Positions 5,234 to 6,872 of a stretch of DNA of 6,872 nucleotides are shown here, piece after piece. The notes under the pieces are model-generated. The model was not told the origin of the DNA, did not search any database, and saw only the letters and a program-made list of their open reading frames with translations. Position numbers and translations under genes: made by a program. The stretch covers positions 1 to 6,872 of the forward strand of contig JAUXFS010000095.1 of assembly GCA_030622775.1 (NCBI GenBank). The letters are read 5' to 3'. Source of the DNA: Rhodospirillales bacterium. GTDB lineage: Bacteria; Pseudomonadota; Alphaproteobacteria; Rhodospirillales; Defluviicoccaceae. Each line of letters starts with the position of its first letter. The stretch's first letter is position 1.

Positions 5234-5377
5234 CGATGCCTTCTCCTTCACGGTCATCCGATTTTGGGGCTTGATATGGCAAACCTCATGATTGGCGCCA
5301 TGGATAAACTCATACCTCACCAACTTTTGAACGAAATGGCGACCCGCCAAACACCAGCGACCAGGGAAAGGCCCCGC
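5234..5377 (-). other. 144-bp leader region of the P460 gene
   Basis: This gap lies between two minus-strand genes and must hold any separate promoter for the P460 gene. Apart from the AGGAG ribosome site at 5247-5243 I see only weak signals: a TTCAAA-N16-GTTTAT pair on the minus strand and TTTGCCATATCAA, a poor partial match to an FNR/CRP-like site. A 4-bp stem GGCG-GGT-CGCC followed by ATTTCGTT lies downstream of the methyltransferase stop but is too weak to call a terminator. Confidence 0.3.
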
Positions 5378-6007
5378 TCATCCGCTTTCGCGCAGGCGCC
5401 GTAGCGTCGTGTCGAGATCCTCCTCGCCCATCTCCCACGCCACGCGGTCTTCCTGCTTGTTCCAATCGAAGTAGGGTTTGCGCGCGCACTTGTGGAGGAT
5501 GCTCAGGCTGCTTCCGCCCGGGTTGAGGTCAATCCGTTCGATCTCCCGGAAAAAGCGCGCCGCGAGCAACAGAACGTTGCCCATGTCGCCGCGACGGCGG
5601 GTATCGTGAAGGACGAACTTTCCCCCCGTCCTCAACAACCGCCAGGACACCAGCCCGAACTCCAGGCGCAGATCCTCGTGACCGTCGTCGAAGACCATGT
5701 CGAACGAACCGTCGGCCAGGTCGTCCAGCATCGTCAGCCGTTCGAAACGCCGCAGGCGCACGCCATGGCCCGGGACCAGATCGTCCAGAAGCACACGGGT
5801 GCGATCGATCCAGTAGTCCTCCGTGTCCAGACTCAGGATCTCCGTTCGCGGGGTGGCCGCCTGCGCGAAGATCTGGGTCGAGGCACCGACGCCGTACTCG
5901 AGGATGCTGCCGGCTTCGCGGGCCAAGCGGGCGAGCAGATCGGCGTCCTCGCGGGACAGATCGCCCACATAGCGCGGCGACTCAGGTTGTGTTGCCGGTT
6001 CGCCCAT
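5378..6007 (-). CDS. Class I SAM-dependent methyltransferase-like protein, 209 aa
   Basis: The frame is open far upstream into the permease gene, but the first suitable start after the permease stop is the ATG at 6007-6005, giving MGEPATQPESPRYVGDLS; the ribosome site is weak (AGGGA about 15 bases upstream). Stop TGA is at 5380-5378. The Rossmann signals are clear: motif I ILEYGVGASTQIFA (35-48), D61 in LSLDTEDYW after the second strand, FDMVFDDGH (102-110) and GGKFVLHDT (128-136). The C-terminus (residues 175-209) is charged and rich in Asp, Glu, Arg and Trp. The layout resembles small Methyltransf_24-like enzymes; the substrate is unknown. It starts 17 bp after the ABC permease on the same strand, so it is probably the last gene of that operon. 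Its motif I (EYGVGASTQIFAQA) is similar in form to that of the methyltransferase at 3683-4558 (EIGAGHSTRFFARA), but the proteins differ in length and elsewhere. Confidence 0.8.
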   Translation of the reverse strand: MGEPATQPESPRYVGDLSREDADLLARLAREAGSILEYGVGASTQIFAQAATPRTEILSLDTEDYWIDRTRVLLDDLVPGHGVRLRRFERLTMLDDLADGSFDMVFDDGHEDLRLEFGLVSWRLLRTGGKFVLHDTRRRGDMGNVLLLAARFFREIERIDLNPGGSSLSILHKCARKPYFDWNKQEDRVAWEMGEEDLDTTLRRLRESG

Positions 6008-6024
6008 GACCGCCGTCGCTTTCC

Positions 6025-6872
6025 CTACTCGTAAGGATCGGCCGCGTCCCGCAGCCCGTCGCCGAAGAAATTGAACGCCAGCACCGTCACCACCACCGGC
6101 AACATCGGCAGCAACAGCCATGGATAGAGGGCTACCGCCTCGATGTTCTGGGCCTCGGTGAGGAGTACGCCCCAACTCGTGATCGGCGGACGCAGACCGA
6201 GGCCGAGAAAGCTGAGCGCGGTCTCGCCGAGGATCATCGACGGGATCGACAGGGTCGCCGAAGCAATCAGGTGGCTCATGAAATTGGGCAGCAGATGACG
6301 GCCGATGATCCGGCTGGGCGGTGCGCCCATCAGCCGGGCGGCGGAGCAGAAATCCTCCTCGCGGAGCGAGAGCAGCTTCGACCGCACGGCGCGGGCGAGT
6401 CCCGGCCAGTCGAGAAGGCCGAGGATGACGGTGATGCCGAGAAAAACGAGGGTCGGGCTCCAGGTCACCGGCAGGGCCGCCGACAACGCCATCCACAACG
6501 GCAGTTCCGGCAGCGATCGGAGGATCTCGATGACCCGCTGGACCACTTGGTCGGTCCAACCACCGAAATAGCCGGCGGCGCCACCGATGGAGATGCCGAG
6601 CAGGAAGCTGATGGTGATGCCGACCAGACCGACGGTCAACGAGATCCGCCCTCCGTAGATCAGCCTGGAGGCCATGTCCCGCCCGAGGCGGTCGGTGCCG
6701 AGCAGGAAGAGCGTGCCCCCTTCCGCCGGGCAGATCAGGTGCAGGCGCCCGGGAACGACGCCCCAGAACTCGTAGGGATCGCCGAGACAGAAAAAACGGA
6801 GCGATTGGACCTTGGAGTGATCGGCCTCGTACTCGCGCTGCAGGGTTTCCAGATTGAGCCGAAAATTCAGGC
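6025..6872 (-). CDS. DppC/OppC-type ABC transporter permease (5' end outside window)
   Basis: The frame is open from the right edge to TAG at 6027-6025, giving 281 visible residues without an N-terminus. The visible part starts with a soluble segment (SLRFFCLGDPYEFWGVVPGRLHLI), the periplasmic loop after the first membrane helix, then LLGTDRLGRDMASRLIYGGRISL, the hallmark entry to the BPD-type permease domain of the peptide/nickel/oligopeptide class. Several membrane helices follow (for example LTVGLVGITISFLLGI and LLLPMLPVVVTVLAFNFF). The cytoplasmic coupling loop EEDFCSAARLMGAPPSRIIG is the EAA motif that contacts the ATPase. The end, FGDGLRDAADPYE, is typical of the family. The long loop before GTDRLGRD marks the longer YejE/OppC-like subgroup. 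It would import an oligopeptide or similar solute with a partner permease, ATPases and a binding protein, presumably beyond the right edge. The internal ATG at 6675 is not the start. Confidence 0.93.
   Translation of the reverse strand, partial: LNFRLNLETLQREYEADHSKVQSLRFFCLGDPYEFWGVVPGRLHLICPAEGGTLFLLGTDRLGRDMASRLIYGGRISLTVGLVGITISFLLGISIGGAAGYFGGWTDQVVQRVIEILRSLPELPLWMALSAALPVTWSPTLVFLGITVILGLLDWPGLARAVRSKLLSLREEDFCSAARLMGAPPSRIIGRHLLPNFMSHLIASATLSIPSMILGETALSFLGLGLRPPITSWGVLLTEAQNIEAVALYPWLLLPMLPVVVTVLAFNFFGDGLRDAADPYE

Noticed and set aside
5264..5285. FNR/CRP-like site upstream of the P460 gene
   Set aside because: TTTGCCATATCAA keeps only one good half-site and the spacing is wrong.
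5234..5350. Longer N-terminus for the P460 protein (starts at 5257 or 5350)
   Set aside because: The ATG at 5233 has AGGAG at 9 bases and gives a signal peptide right at the N-terminus; the upstream starts lack a ribosome site and would bury the signal.
6008..6559. N-terminal extension of the second methyltransferase to position 6559
   Set aside because: This stretch is the out-of-frame shadow of the permease gene; the true start is the ATG at 6007 just after the permease stop.

Overview
The window is GC-rich (with one AT-rich intergenic exception) and looks like a chromosomal segment of a free-living proteobacterium. Protein style and gene content suggest an alphaproteobacterium of the Rhodospirillales type, but this is inference and no rRNA or marker gene is present. 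It holds seven protein genes, two of them cut by the window edges. I see no tRNA, rRNA, insertion sequence or CRISPR array.

Layout. (1) 1-446, +: the C-terminal end of a HupE/UreJ-type membrane protein, whose last codons run through a small REP-like palindrome. (2) 502-1281, -: a 259-residue conserved-looking protein of unknown function, convergent with the first gene. (3) 1282-1970: a 689-bp divergent intergenic region, the most unusual part of the window. It has a 16-bp palindrome overlapping a good sigma70-like promoter. It also has two clusters of three perfect 10-bp direct repeats (TTTTGACGAG), each followed by a copy of a 19-bp block containing a TAAAAT -10-like hexamer. (4) 1971-3686, +: hypX/hoxX, the CO-forming maturase of NiFe hydrogenase, overlapping by 4 bp with (5) 3683-4558, +: a class I SAM-dependent methyltransferase. 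(6) 4571-5233, -: an exported cytochrome P460-family c-heme protein, convergent with the methyltransferase. (7) 5378-6007, -: a second class I methyltransferase lying 17 bp behind (8) 6025-6872, -: a DppC/OppC-type ABC transporter permease that runs off the right edge.

How it may work together. HypX makes the CO ligand of the NiFe-hydrogenase active site, usually in organisms that make hydrogenase in the presence of oxygen. Here it stands without hydrogenase structural genes or other hyp genes in view, and is translationally coupled to a methyltransferase of unknown substrate. The repeat-rich region ends about 100 bp before hypX, with the second repeat cluster just upstream of a plausible promoter, so it is a good candidate for the control region of hypX. 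The ABC permease and second methyltransferase probably form a separate minus-strand operon, with the P460 gene having its own 144-bp leader region.

No wholly new system is proven. The best leads are the duplicated triple-repeat control region and the hypX-methyltransferase coupling.
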